In this document: piece after piece, positions 1-6,925 of the stretch
How positions within the stretch are numbered: position 1 is the first letter of the stretch
How the letters are laid out: every line of letters starts with the position of its first letter
Source of the DNA: Oceanospirillaceae bacterium
GTDB taxonomy: Bacteria; Pseudomonadota; Gammaproteobacteria; Pseudomonadales; Balneatricaceae
DNA: 8,921 nucleotides
Reading direction: 5' to 3'
NCBI GenBank assembly: GCA_003523085.1
Contig: DPHD01000025.1
Span: 1-8,921 of the forward strand
Translations under genes and position numbers: made by a program
Notes under the pieces: generated by a model
The model's database searches: none
What the model was told of the DNA's origin: nothing
What the model saw: the letters and a program-made list of their open reading frames with translations, nothing else

Positions 1-1179
1 CCCATGACAGGCGCACCTTTTCTGCGAGATTTGGATGACGTGCGGCGTAATCCCACGTTAGACGACTTGGCCATGTTTCATAAATTAGCTCACATGAGCC
101 CAGCACTACATTCGTCCGCCCACCATATTGTGGAACCCATGGATCATGCCGTACCTTGGCGTCATTTGCGTATTACTTATTCGTCCATGAAGTACTCGGA
201 TAAAACCTTTATGGGCATGACTACGTCGGGTAAAAACGCCGAAGACGTGATGGCCATGTGTGACATACTATTTGGTAAAGACTACCTAGATACCCACCCC
301 GTAACTACGGGCAATATCAACGGCAACTCCCCCTTGGTGTGGGACGCCACCATGTTGGGGGCTTTGCGGGCGTTTGTGAAGCGTAACCAGCCCGTGTTGT
401 GTTCGCCGTTTGTATTGGGCGGTGCTAATACGCCAGCCTCAACCGTTCCCGCTGTGGTTCAGCTTAACGCGGAAGCATTATCGGCTTTGGCTTATACCCA
501 AGTGGTACGTAAAGGCGCCCCCGCCATTTATGGTCACTACTTAGCTACGGTATCCATGCAGTCGGGAGCGCCCATGGCGGGCACCCCAGAAATTTGTTTA
601 ATGAACTTTATGATTGGCCAGATGGCACGTTTTTATGATGTGCCATGGCGCACCTCCAATACCTTGGGCGGTGCCAAAACCCTAGATGCGCAAGCCGGTT
701 ATGAAAGTGGTGTTAATTTAATGGCGGTAATGATGTCGGGAGCTAACTACATTTGGCATTCGGCAGGCTGGAACGAAGCCGGTATGCATTGTTCGACCGC
801 TAAGTTTATGGTGGATGCCGAACAATGTGCCATGGCTTATCGCATGGCCGAAGGGCCACGCTGGGACGACTTTGATGAGGCGTTAGCTGCGGTAAGAGAT
901 GTAGGACCCGGGGGGCACTATTTGGCTCACCCCCATACTCAAGATAACTTTCAACGGGCGTTTTATATGCCTAAACTATTAGATAACAACAACATTGAGC
1001 AATGGGTGGCTGGTGGTAGTAAAAGCATTACCGAACGGGCCTTGAACTTGGCTAAAGCTAAACTCAACGAATATGAAGAACCCAAGTTAGACCAAGCCAT
1101 TAATGATGAATTGTTAGACTTTATTGCCCGCCGTGAGTCAGAAATCCCTGATGACGGTGGTTTAAACGAAGATTATTAG
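1..1179 (+). CDS. MttB-superfamily (trimethylamine/betaine) methyltransferase-like protein, 5'-truncated by window edge
   Basis: The frame is open from base 1 and ends at a TAG at 1177-1179, giving 392 visible residues. Family members are usually about 480-520 residues, so roughly 110-130 N-terminal residues lie outside the window. The ATG at base 4 falls in the conserved 'GAPFLRDLDD' stretch typical of mid-protein and is not the real start. Other family signatures are 'RYSD/KYSDKTFMG'-type text near 190-215, 'GNINGNSPLVWD' and the 'NYIWHSAGWNEAGMH' block at 745-789. Characterised members transfer a methyl group from trimethylamine, glycine betaine, proline betaine or carnitine to a corrinoid protein in the cytoplasm. 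There is no internal in-frame TAG in the visible part, so this is apparently a non-pyrrolysine member. Many such members in aerobic bacteria have no known function, and no corrinoid partner is visible. It is the first visible gene of a four-gene operon, ending 8 bases before the flavin oxidoreductase. The superfamily call is firm; the substrate is unknown. Confidence 0.88.
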   Translation, partial: PMTGAPFLRDLDDVRRNPTLDDLAMFHKLAHMSPALHSSAHHIVEPMDHAVPWRHLRITYSSMKYSDKTFMGMTTSGKNAEDVMAMCDILFGKDYLDTHPVTTGNINGNSPLVWDATMLGALRAFVKRNQPVLCSPFVLGGANTPASTVPAVVQLNAEALSALAYTQVVRKGAPAIYGHYLATVSMQSGAPMAGTPEICLMNFMIGQMARFYDVPWRTSNTLGGAKTLDAQAGYESGVNLMAVMMSGANYIWHSAGWNEAGMHCSTAKFMVDAEQCAMAYRMAEGPRWDDFDEALAAVRDVGPGGHYLAHPHTQDNFQRAFYMPKLLDNNNIEQWVAGGSKSITERALNLAKAKLNEYEEPKLDQAINDELLDFIARRESEIPDDGGLNEDY

Positions 1180-1187
1180 GTCGGCCC

Positions 1188-3257
1188 ATGCACCAAGATC
1201 CTTTGCTTCAAAGCTTTCAACTCAAACACTTAAGCTTGCGTAATCGGCTCATGAGCAGTGCCCATGCGCCGGGTTATATCGAAGACCGCATGCCCAAACA
1301 GCAGTATCGCCTCTACCACCAAGAAAAGGCCAAAGGGGGGTTAGGCCTCACCATGTTCGGTGGTTCGAGTACTGTATCTGCCGATTCGCCCGCAGCATTT
1401 GCGCAAATCGACTTGAGTCAAGATGTGGTGACGCCGTGGTTAAAGCAACTCGCCCAAGGCGTACACGATCAAGGCGCGGGCATTATGTGCCAGCTCACGC
1501 ACTTAGGCCGTCGTACGCGTTTTGATGTGGAACATTGGTTGCCGCCTGTGGCCCCTGCGGCCTTGGCCGAAAGACCCCACGGCAGTGTGCCTGCGCAGTT
1601 GTTAGAGGCAGATATCAAACGTATCTTGCAAGACTACAGTAGCGCCGTTTACCGATGTGCAGAAGCCGGATTAGATGGCGTCGAGCTGATGGCCTACGGC
1701 CACTTGATCGACCAATTTTGGACCCCCGCATTTAATCAGCGAGAAGACGGTTTTGGTGGAGACCTAGATGGCCGCTTAGAGTTTACCTACCGACTATTTG
1801 ACAGTATCCGGCAGTCGGTGGGCAATGAATTTATTGTCGGTATACGCATGACGGGGGACGACTTTTTGTCGCACCATGATGCAAAAAATGGTGGCAAACA
1901 AGTGCTCAATGAAGACGCCTGCCTAGCCATTGCCAAGGCCTTGCAGGCCACTAATCAGTTGGATTTCTTCAACTTTGTGGGTGGTCATCTCACCACCGAT
2001 ATGGGGTTGGCCGATTGTATCCCACCCATGGGCAATGCCAGTTCACCTTACCTCAATTTGGCAGGCCGATTAAAACAACAGCTGCAACTGCCGGTGTTGC
2101 ATGCCACCCGTGTCACTGATGTTGCAACCGCTCGCCACGCTGTCGCCAGTGGCCTGGTCGATGTGATTGGCATGACGCGAGGTCACATGGCCGACCCTCA
2201 TATTGTCAATAAAATTAAGGCAGGGCAAGAACACCGCATTCGACCCTGCGTGGGCGCCGGTTATTGTTTGGATCGCTTACATACCTTGGGCGAAGCCTTG
2301 TGCATGCACAATGTAGCCACGGGCCGCGAAGCTCAGTTGCCCCACGTAATTGCTACCAGCGCTAAACCCAACAAACGTGTAATTATTGCTGGCGCAGGGG
2401 TGGCCGGCCTAGAAGCGGCCCGTGTCGCGGCTAGTCGAGGGCATAAGGTCACTGTTATTGAGGCCACTAATAAGGTGGGAGGTCAACTTAACTTGGCTTC
2501 GCAGCCGCAACGACGCCAAGAAATGCAGGCCGTAAGTGGCTGGCTCTATGGCGAGTGCCAAGCCTTAGGCGTGTATTTTGAATTTGATACTTGGGCCGAT
2601 GCGGATGTGGTCTTGGCCTATGATCCACACATGGTCATTGTGGCCACCGGTGGCTTTCCATTGGAATTGCCCATTAACACCGGACAAGAGCTATTAACCA
2701 GCACATGGGACATTCTTACCGGCCAAGTAAAACCTGCTAATAACGTCCTGTTTTATGATGAGACCGGTACCCACGTGGGTATGAGCTGCGCAGAATTTAT
2801 GTTGCAAAAGGGCTCACAAACCCTAGAAATAGTATCGCCACACCGGCATATAGGCCGCGAAGTGGGCGATGTGAATTTTCCCCATTATCTACGGGGTTTA
2901 TATGCCCTTGGTGCGCGTCTAACGCCCGATTGGGAACTGGTTAAGGTGGCACGTCTAGGCGCGCAGTTAGAAGCAACACTATGGAACGAATACTGTAATA
3001 CCTATCAAACCCGTTTGGTCGATCAAGTGGTGGTAGAAAATGGCACCCAAGTGAACGATGAGGTATTTCACCAATTAGCACCCCAGAGTCGTAATTTAGG
3101 TGAAATTGATTTTGCTGGCTTACGTCACAATAGGCCTACGTTATTGGAGCACAATGAAGGCAGCAGGTTTTACCTCTATCGTATTGGCGACGCCTGGGCA
3201 GGCCGTAGTGTACATGCGGCTTTGTATGATGCCCTGCGGCTTTTGAAAGACTACTAA
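1188..3257 (+). CDS. DgcA/trimethylamine-dehydrogenase-type NADH:flavin oxidoreductase (probable N-demethylase)
   Basis: The 689-residue protein has an N-terminal Old Yellow Enzyme-like FMN TIM barrel (about 1-345), a cysteine motif (354-372), then an FAD/NAD(P)-binding part starting with the Gly-rich 'IAGAGVAGLEAA' (Gly402, Gly404, Gly407) and a second 'VIVATGG' strand. Length and order match dimethylglycine demethylase DgcA, trimethylamine dehydrogenase and 2,4-dienoyl-CoA reductase. The barrel motif 'AYGHLIDQFW' (169-178) replaces the usual OYE 'HGAHGYLLDQF' and resembles the DgcA/N-methylproline-demethylase branch as I remember it. By eye alignment to trimethylamine dehydrogenase, the cysteine that covalently holds FMN is Ala27 here. 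The second of four [4Fe-4S] cysteines is Ala357 (Cys354, Ala357, Cys360, Cys372). The likely role is oxidative removal of an N-methyl group from a secondary or tertiary amine in the cytoplasm. The ATG follows a weak AGG (1178-1180) overlapping the upstream stop. Dienoyl-CoA reductase activity is a less likely alternative given the neighbours. Confidence 0.87.
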   Translation: MHQDPLLQSFQLKHLSLRNRLMSSAHAPGYIEDRMPKQQYRLYHQEKAKGGLGLTMFGGSSTVSADSPAAFAQIDLSQDVVTPWLKQLAQGVHDQGAGIMCQLTHLGRRTRFDVEHWLPPVAPAALAERPHGSVPAQLLEADIKRILQDYSSAVYRCAEAGLDGVELMAYGHLIDQFWTPAFNQREDGFGGDLDGRLEFTYRLFDSIRQSVGNEFIVGIRMTGDDFLSHHDAKNGGKQVLNEDACLAIAKALQATNQLDFFNFVGGHLTTDMGLADCIPPMGNASSPYLNLAGRLKQQLQLPVLHATRVTDVATARHAVASGLVDVIGMTRGHMADPHIVNKIKAGQEHRIRPCVGAGYCLDRLHTLGEALCMHNVATGREAQLPHVIATSAKPNKRVIIAGAGVAGLEAARVAASRGHKVTVIEATNKVGGQLNLASQPQRRQEMQAVSGWLYGECQALGVYFEFDTWADADVVLAYDPHMVIVATGGFPLELPINTGQELLTSTWDILTGQVKPANNVLFYDETGTHVGMSCAEFMLQKGSQTLEIVSPHRHIGREVGDVNFPHYLRGLYALGARLTPDWELVKVARLGAQLEATLWNEYCNTYQTRLVDQVVVENGTQVNDEVFHQLAPQSRNLGEIDFAGLRHNRPTLLEHNEGSRFYLYRIGDAWAGRSVHAALYDALRLLKDY

Positions 3258-3258
3258 C

Positions 3259-3262
3259 GGAG
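3259..3262 (+). promoter_or_regulatory. Ribosome binding site deciding the first SDR start
   Basis: GGAG sits 7 bases before the ATG at 3270. A TTG at 3264, two codons upstream in the same frame, would leave only one base after this site. The ATG is therefore the start used here. Confidence 0.7.
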
Positions 3263-3269
3263 ATTGACA

Positions 3270-4040
3270 ATGGCACGTTTTAACAGTCAACGCGTGATCA
3301 TCACGGGAGCCGCAGGGGGCATAGGCCAGGCGTTGGTCGACCTGTTTTGCCGTGAAGGGGCGCGTGTGGTGGCTAGTGATCGTGAAGAAATTGCACTGCA
3401 TCAATTAACCCAAGAATGGCGGCGTAAGGGGTATGACGTCACGCCCTATGCCGGTGATCTTGCCCACAAGGACTACTGTGAAGCGTTAGTTAGCAATGCA
3501 GTACAACAACTGGACGGGCTAGATATACTCATCAACAATGCCGGTATTATTCCCCGTGGTACCATTTTAGAGACCACGGATGAGATGTGGTTTAGTGCCA
3601 TGAACATTAACCTCAATGCCGTTTTTTTCCTGTGCCGTGCGGCTATCCCACACATGCAACAAGCCGGCAAAGGTGCCATCGTTAATACCAGTTCGGTGTG
3701 GGGTACCCAGCCTGGGCCTGCCCATGTGGCCTATTGCACCAGTAAAGGTGCCTTGGCCTGTTTAACGAAAAATTTAGGGCGTGATCATGCGGCTGATCAA
3801 ATTCGAGTTAATGCGGTGTGCCCCAACGAGGTTAATACCCCTATGATTCGTAGTGGTTTTGAACGCCGAGGGCTAGATCCAGATGCGGCCATTGCGCAGC
3901 TCAATCAAAGTGTGCCGATTGGGCGTATTGCTGAACCCGAAGACATCGCCGATGTGATTGCCTTTTTGGCATCCGATGAAGCGCGCTATATCTGTGGCGA
4001 AACCATTGCCGTGACCGGCGCAAAACCAGTGTACGGTTGA
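3270..4040 (+). CDS. Short-chain dehydrogenase/reductase (SDR), first of a tandem pair
   Basis: This 256-residue classical SDR has a complete active-site set. The nucleotide-binding 'TGAAGGIG' is at 12-19, 'NNAG' at 89-92, the probable catalytic Ser142 lies 13 residues before Tyr155, and Tyr155-Cys-Thr-Ser-Lys159 is the YxxxK motif. An Asp at the end of the second strand ('VVASDR') suggests NAD(H) rather than NADP(H). The 'CPNEVNTPM' loop carries Asn where many relatives have Gly, and the C-terminus ends 'VTGAKPVYG' instead of the common 'VDGG'. It would interconvert a hydroxyl and a carbonyl group on an unknown cytoplasmic intermediate. It starts 12 bases after the flavin oxidoreductase and ends 13 bases before a second SDR, so all are probably cotranscribed. 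SDR sequence alone does not fix the substrate. Confidence 0.9.
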   Translation: MARFNSQRVIITGAAGGIGQALVDLFCREGARVVASDREEIALHQLTQEWRRKGYDVTPYAGDLAHKDYCEALVSNAVQQLDGLDILINNAGIIPRGTILETTDEMWFSAMNINLNAVFFLCRAAIPHMQQAGKGAIVNTSSVWGTQPGPAHVAYCTSKGALACLTKNLGRDHAADQIRVNAVCPNEVNTPMIRSGFERRGLDPDAAIAQLNQSVPIGRIAEPEDIADVIAFLASDEARYICGETIAVTGAKPVYG

Positions 4041-4041
4041 T

Positions 4042-4047
4042 GAGGAG
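4042..4047 (+). promoter_or_regulatory. Strong ribosome binding site of the second SDR
   Basis: GAGGAG lies 6 bases before the ATG at 4054, two bases after the upstream stop codon. It is the best Shine-Dalgarno match in the first operon and fixes the start. Confidence 0.75.
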
Positions 4048-4053
4048 AAATAC

Positions 4054-4800
4054 ATGCAACAGGTGGCATTAGTAACGGGCGGGGGTCGAGGTATTGGCCA
4101 AGGCATTAGTCTAGCGCTGGTAGCAGCGGGCTACCAAGTGGTGGTTGTACAGAGATCGAGTTTACCTGATGATTTACAAAATCATGAGCACATCGATTTT
4201 ATCGCGGCGGATCTTGGGGTAGGTGCCGAGTTTGAAGACGTGGTTAAGTGCGTTTCCGAACGGTACGGGCGTCTAGACCTGTTAGTCAACAATGCAGGCG
4301 TAATGTTGCAACAAAGTATGGGTAACATCGTGCGCGCCGACTGGGACTTGCTGATGGCGCTCAACGTGTCTACACCGGTGTTTTTAACCCAAGCCTTGCT
4401 GCCGATGTTGGTGGCAAGCCAAGGTAATGTCATTCATATTGGTTCCATAGAAGGATTAGCAGCCAACCCTGACCATGTGGCCTATTGCGCCAGTAAAGGT
4501 GCCATTCACAGTATGACCAAGGCCATGGCCATCGATTTAGGCCCCCAAGGAGTGCGTTGTAATGCCATTGCACCGGGCTGGATTCGTTCGCAATTAAGCG
4601 ATGATTACATTAATGGCCAGGCGAACGTTGCCCAGGCGTGGCAAGGATTGTTAAATATGCACCCGGTAGGACGGGTGGGCGAACCGCAAGATATTGGTCA
4701 AGCGGTGGTGTTTTTGGCCAGTGACCAAGCCAGTTTTATCAGTGGCCAAGTGTTAGTGGTGGATGGTGCCCGAACCAGTAAATTGCCCCTCTCATTTTAG
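4054..4800 (+). CDS. Short-chain dehydrogenase/reductase (SDR), second of a tandem pair
   Basis: This 248-residue classical SDR has 'TGGGRGIG' at 8-15, 'NNAG' at 79-82, probable catalytic Ser131, and Tyr144-Cys-Ala-Ser-Lys148. The end of the second strand reads 'VVVVQRSS' without the acidic residue seen in its neighbour. It may therefore use NADP(H), giving the pair different cofactor preferences; this is inference. Overall similarity to the first SDR looks like ordinary SDR divergence, apart from a nearly identical DNA stretch around the active-site Tyr. It is the last gene of the operon and closes with TAG just before an inverted repeat. It probably acts on another alcohol/carbonyl step of the same pathway. 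Reductase and dehydrogenase directions cannot be told apart from sequence. Confidence 0.9.
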   Translation: MQQVALVTGGGRGIGQGISLALVAAGYQVVVVQRSSLPDDLQNHEHIDFIAADLGVGAEFEDVVKCVSERYGRLDLLVNNAGVMLQQSMGNIVRADWDLLMALNVSTPVFLTQALLPMLVASQGNVIHIGSIEGLAANPDHVAYCASKGAIHSMTKAMAIDLGPQGVRCNAIAPGWIRSQLSDDYINGQANVAQAWQGLLNMHPVGRVGEPQDIGQAVVFLASDQASFISGQVLVVDGARTSKLPLSF

Positions 4801-4811
4801 TACCAAATAGC

Positions 4812-4850
4812 CTAATACCTTGCACTAAAGTGGGCATAGGCTTGTATTAG
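4812..4850. repeat. Inverted repeat between the SDR operon and the Ppx/GppA gene
   Basis: CTAATAC at 4812-4818 is a perfect complement of GTATTAG at 4844-4850. An alternative stem pairs AGCCTA (4809-4814) with TAGGCT (4837-4842), and a small inner hairpin CACT-AA-AGTG lies at 4823-4832. There is no T-run as in a classic intrinsic terminator, only ATTGTTT after the outer stem. It could attenuate transcription out of the SDR operon or be an operator for the next gene. A poor promoter-like pair, TTGCAC (4820-4825) and TATTAG (4845-4850) with a 19-base spacer, lies within it. The repeat is certain; the function is not. Confidence 0.5.
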
Positions 4851-4911
4851 ATTGTTTGCTACACTGAATAATCGAATCATTCTTGGACCAGCGGATTTGC
4901 CCAAACAACAG

Positions 4912-5844
4912 ATGCCTGAAGCGATTCTGCCATACCTTACGGCGGCCATTGATCTTGGTTCCAATAGTTTCCATGTGACGCTTGTTGATACGCGCCCCAA
5001 CAAAGATGGGGCGCCTTATACTGTGGTGAGCAGGACGGGTGAAAAAGTCCAGTTGGCAGCGGGTTTAGATACCCAAAATCACCTCAGTGAGGCAGCCATT
5101 GATCGTGGTTTAAACTGCTTGCGCCGATTAGCGGCCACGTTGGCTCACGTTGACCCCAAAAAATGCCTCGTCATGGCTACCAATACCCTACGTGTGGCTA
5201 TGAATAGCGCCGACTTTTTGCTTAAAGCAGAAGCGATTTTAGGCGTGCCTATCCGCGTGTTATCTGGAGATGAAGAGGCCGCTTTAATCTTTACAGGGGT
5301 GGTGGGCGAAATCTCATGCAAAGGGTTTAAAGACAGTGACAAGTTGGTGATTGACATTGGTGGTGGCAGCACTGAATTAATTCAGGGCTGTAATGAGCCG
5401 CAAGTTTTGCACAGCTTTCCCATGGGCTGTGTCGCCTTTAGTCAACAATTTTTCCCTCAACGAAAAATCACCCAAGCAGGCATACAGCTAGCTGTTAATG
5501 CTGCGCAAGCGACCATGGCTAACAAACTAGCCAGCTTCCAAGCTCAAGGCTGGCAGGTATGTATAGGCTCGTCGGGTACGGTCAAAGCGCTGGCCCACAT
5601 TAGTAACCTTAAAGAACAGGGTGTTTGTTATTTAGATCTAACCTCAATGGCGTTGATAGAGCAAAAAATATTAGCTTTTGATGAGCTAGATGATGTACAA
5701 ATGGACGGTTTGCGGCCAGACAGGGGCGAGGTCTTACCGGCGGGTTATGCCATACTTAAAGGCATCATGCTGAGCCTAAATCTAGACCGTATCTACTTTT
5801 CAACCGGTGCCTTGCGCGAAGGCGTGTTACTCGAGTCCTTGTAA
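4912..5844 (+). CDS. Short Ppx/GppA-family exopolyphosphatase / pppGpp phosphatase
   Basis: ASKHA-fold phosphatase with 'AAIDLGSNSFH' near the N-terminus (phosphate loop 1), 'SGDEEA' at 118-123 carrying the likely catalytic acidic residues, 'LVIDIGGGSTELIQG' at 145-159 (phosphate loop 2) and 'IGSSGTVKALAHI' at 218-230. The family removes terminal phosphates from polyphosphate or from pppGpp in the cytoplasm. From the ATG at 4912 it is 310 residues, while E. coli Ppx and GppA are about 500. It therefore has only the two ASKHA lobes and lacks the C-terminal HD-like domain. The start is uncertain. The frame is open to a TTG at 4852, which abuts an inverted repeat and leaves no room for a ribosome site. 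A TTG at 4897 has a weak GGA upstream. The ATG leaves ten residues before the first strand, as is usual in the family. It shows no obvious link to the amine-catabolic neighbours. Ppx and GppA cannot be separated here. Confidence 0.88.
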   Translation: MPEAILPYLTAAIDLGSNSFHVTLVDTRPNKDGAPYTVVSRTGEKVQLAAGLDTQNHLSEAAIDRGLNCLRRLAATLAHVDPKKCLVMATNTLRVAMNSADFLLKAEAILGVPIRVLSGDEEAALIFTGVVGEISCKGFKDSDKLVIDIGGGSTELIQGCNEPQVLHSFPMGCVAFSQQFFPQRKITQAGIQLAVNAAQATMANKLASFQAQGWQVCIGSSGTVKALAHISNLKEQGVCYLDLTSMALIEQKILAFDELDDVQMDGLRPDRGEVLPAGYAILKGIMLSLNLDRIYFSTGALREGVLLESL

Positions 5845-5897
5845 ACTCACCCACGTCTATGCGTCTAAGGGTTGCCACAGGCCTACAGCCGTCGCAG

Positions 5898-5912
5898 AGC
5901 ACTAAAAGTGCT
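5898..5912. terminator. Candidate bidirectional hairpin between convergent genes
   Basis: AGCACT-AAA-AGTGCT forms a perfect six-pair stem in the gap between the Ppx/GppA stop (5844) and the convergent LysR gene, and it includes the LysR stop codon (5902-5904). A T-run is weak on both sides (GTTTGG on the plus strand), so efficient termination is doubtful. The rest of the 57-base gap shows nothing recognisable. Confidence 0.35.
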
Positions 5913-6795
5913 GTTTGGCGAACTCTTGGAAGGCGGTCATTAGGCGAGTGGGGCGCTTGGCCTCTAACCAGGTCATGCTAATATACCCCGGTTCAACTTC
6001 TTCGCTGATGGGTTTAGTAATCAATGCATTGCCATTGTAATCTACCGCCGCCTCTGGTTTTGTTACCAGCACCGAATAGCCCATGCCATGGGCCACAAAA
6101 CCACGCACAGTTTCAAACGAAGGCGAGCGGTATTTGATCCATGGCTCCAAACCTTGATTGCGAAATAGACCGGTAAAATAATCGCGGCTTGGTGCTACAT
6201 CAAGCAACACCATGGGAAATTCCACCAATTCTGCCAAGCTGATGCTGTCTTTGTGTGCCAGTGGATGCAACGGGTCGAGTAAGATATGTGGCATAGGTTC
6301 GATCAGCGCTGCAGAAATAAAATCTTGGTCTAAAGCCAAGCTGTACATAAACGCCAAATCAAAGGTGCCTTGATGTAACCCGTGGTTGAGTTGGTCTTGG
6401 TTGGCCTCATACAAACGTAGATCTACCTGCGGATGTAAACGTAAAAACTCGGTGATTAGCGGCGGCATATACATGGGCGCAAGGGTAAAAAAACAGCCTA
6501 TTTCTAACTTTCCTTGCAAACCTGGGCCCAAATCGCGCACATTGGTTTCTAGCTCTGTAGCGTGAGCCAATAAACTACGGGCGCGGACCAACAGGTCTTC
6601 TCCCGACGTGGTGAGTGATACGCCTTGGGCGTGGTGGCGTAGAAATAACTGCAAGTTAAAGTGATCTTCTAACAAACCCATGGCATGGGTAATGGCAGGC
6701 TGTGAAATATGTAGGCTGCGGGCCGCCGCCGCAATACTTTGGTGCTCGGCTACAGTGACAAAGTAACGTAATTGTTTAAGGGTGACTTTAAGCAT
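5902..6795 (-). CDS. LysR-type transcriptional regulator
   Basis: The 297-residue protein has the N-terminal winged helix-turn-helix of LysR proteins: 'LRYFVTVAEHQSIAAAARS' with recognition helix 'ISQPAITHAMGLLE' at about 30-43, followed by the 'LTTSGEDLL' wing and linker helix. The periplasmic-binding-like effector domain starts near residue 95 ('GKLEIGCFFTLAP') and runs to the end. Full length agrees with the family. The ATG (complement of 6793-6795) is preceded by an AGGTGG ribosome site (complement of 6803-6808) with a 7-base spacer. It is divergent from the HpaB-like gene across 130 bases. In this common arrangement the regulator controls both itself and the divergent operon, usually responding to a pathway substrate or intermediate. 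It may also control the four-gene operon, whose promoter lies outside the window. The effector is unknown. Confidence 0.94.
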   Translation of the reverse strand: MLKVTLKQLRYFVTVAEHQSIAAAARSLHISQPAITHAMGLLEDHFNLQLFLRHHAQGVSLTTSGEDLLVRARSLLAHATELETNVRDLGPGLQGKLEIGCFFTLAPMYMPPLITEFLRLHPQVDLRLYEANQDQLNHGLHQGTFDLAFMYSLALDQDFISAALIEPMPHILLDPLHPLAHKDSISLAELVEFPMVLLDVAPSRDYFTGLFRNQGLEPWIKYRSPSFETVRGFVAHGMGYSVLVTKPEAAVDYNGNALITKPISEEVEPGYISMTWLEAKRPTRLMTAFQEFAKQHF

Positions 6796-6925
6796 GGGTT
6801 ACCCACCTATCAATTTAATTTATCTTATTACTAGATTTAAAATATTTTATTTAATACTAGCATCATTGCATACTCGAATCATATTATTTATTGAGGTTGT
6901 TGAAGGCCTCATTTGGAGAGTTTGT
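6796..6925. promoter_or_regulatory. AT-rich divergent control region between the LysR gene and the HpaB-like gene
   Basis: The core of this gap (about 6811-6895) is much richer in A+T than the surrounding genes. It holds an imperfect 30-base dyad at 6831-6860 with CTAG at both ends and TTAAA/TTTAA arms, with the palindrome AAAATATTTT (6839-6848) in its middle. It also has a direct repeat ATACT (6854-6858 and 6870-6874) and an imperfect inverted repeat CTC-G-AAT/ATTGAG (6873-6895). LysR proteins typically bind dyads containing T-N11-A, and the 30-base dyad is the best candidate. TATTAT (6882-6887) matches a sigma-70 -10 box at five of six positions but lacks a good -35, as expected of an activator-dependent promoter. 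A TTGCAT (6866-6871) is too close to pair with it. The role is clear from position; the exact sites are not. Confidence 0.6.
6915..6918 (+). promoter_or_regulatory. Ribosome binding site deciding the HpaB-like gene start
   Basis: GGAG lies 7 bases before the ATG at 6926. This rules in the internal start rather than the much longer in-frame extension that would begin at 6782 inside the divergent LysR gene. Confidence 0.75.

Noticed and set aside
1177..1233. Amber stop of the MttB-like gene read as pyrrolysine, extending the protein by about 17 residues
   Set aside because: In pyrrolysine-containing MttB the amber codon lies inside the protein, well before the C-terminus. Here the TAG comes at the expected end, the extension is short and unlike the family, and it overlaps the next gene.
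1188..3257. Call as 2,4-dienoyl-CoA reductase (FadH)
   Set aside because: The architecture is shared, but the barrel motif and cysteine spacing (3, 3, 12 with the second Cys lost) fit the TMADH/DgcA side better, and no fatty-acid oxidation gene is nearby.
3264..3269. TTG at 3264 as the start of the first SDR
   Set aside because: It is one base from the GGAG motif, too close for initiation. The ATG at 3270 has a 7-base spacer.
3141..3404. Minus-strand open frame crossing the junction of the flavin oxidoreductase and first SDR genes
   Set aside because: It lies antisense to two well-supported genes, resembles no family I know, and has no credible ribosome site. The other short antisense or offset frames inside the real genes were dropped for the same reasons.
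6782..6925. 48-residue hydrophobic N-terminal extension of the HpaB-like protein that could look like a membrane anchor
   Set aside because: It would begin inside the divergent LysR gene and run through AT-rich intergenic DNA, whose codons naturally give hydrophobic residues. The ATG at 6926 has a good GGAG site and begins with the typical family N-terminus.
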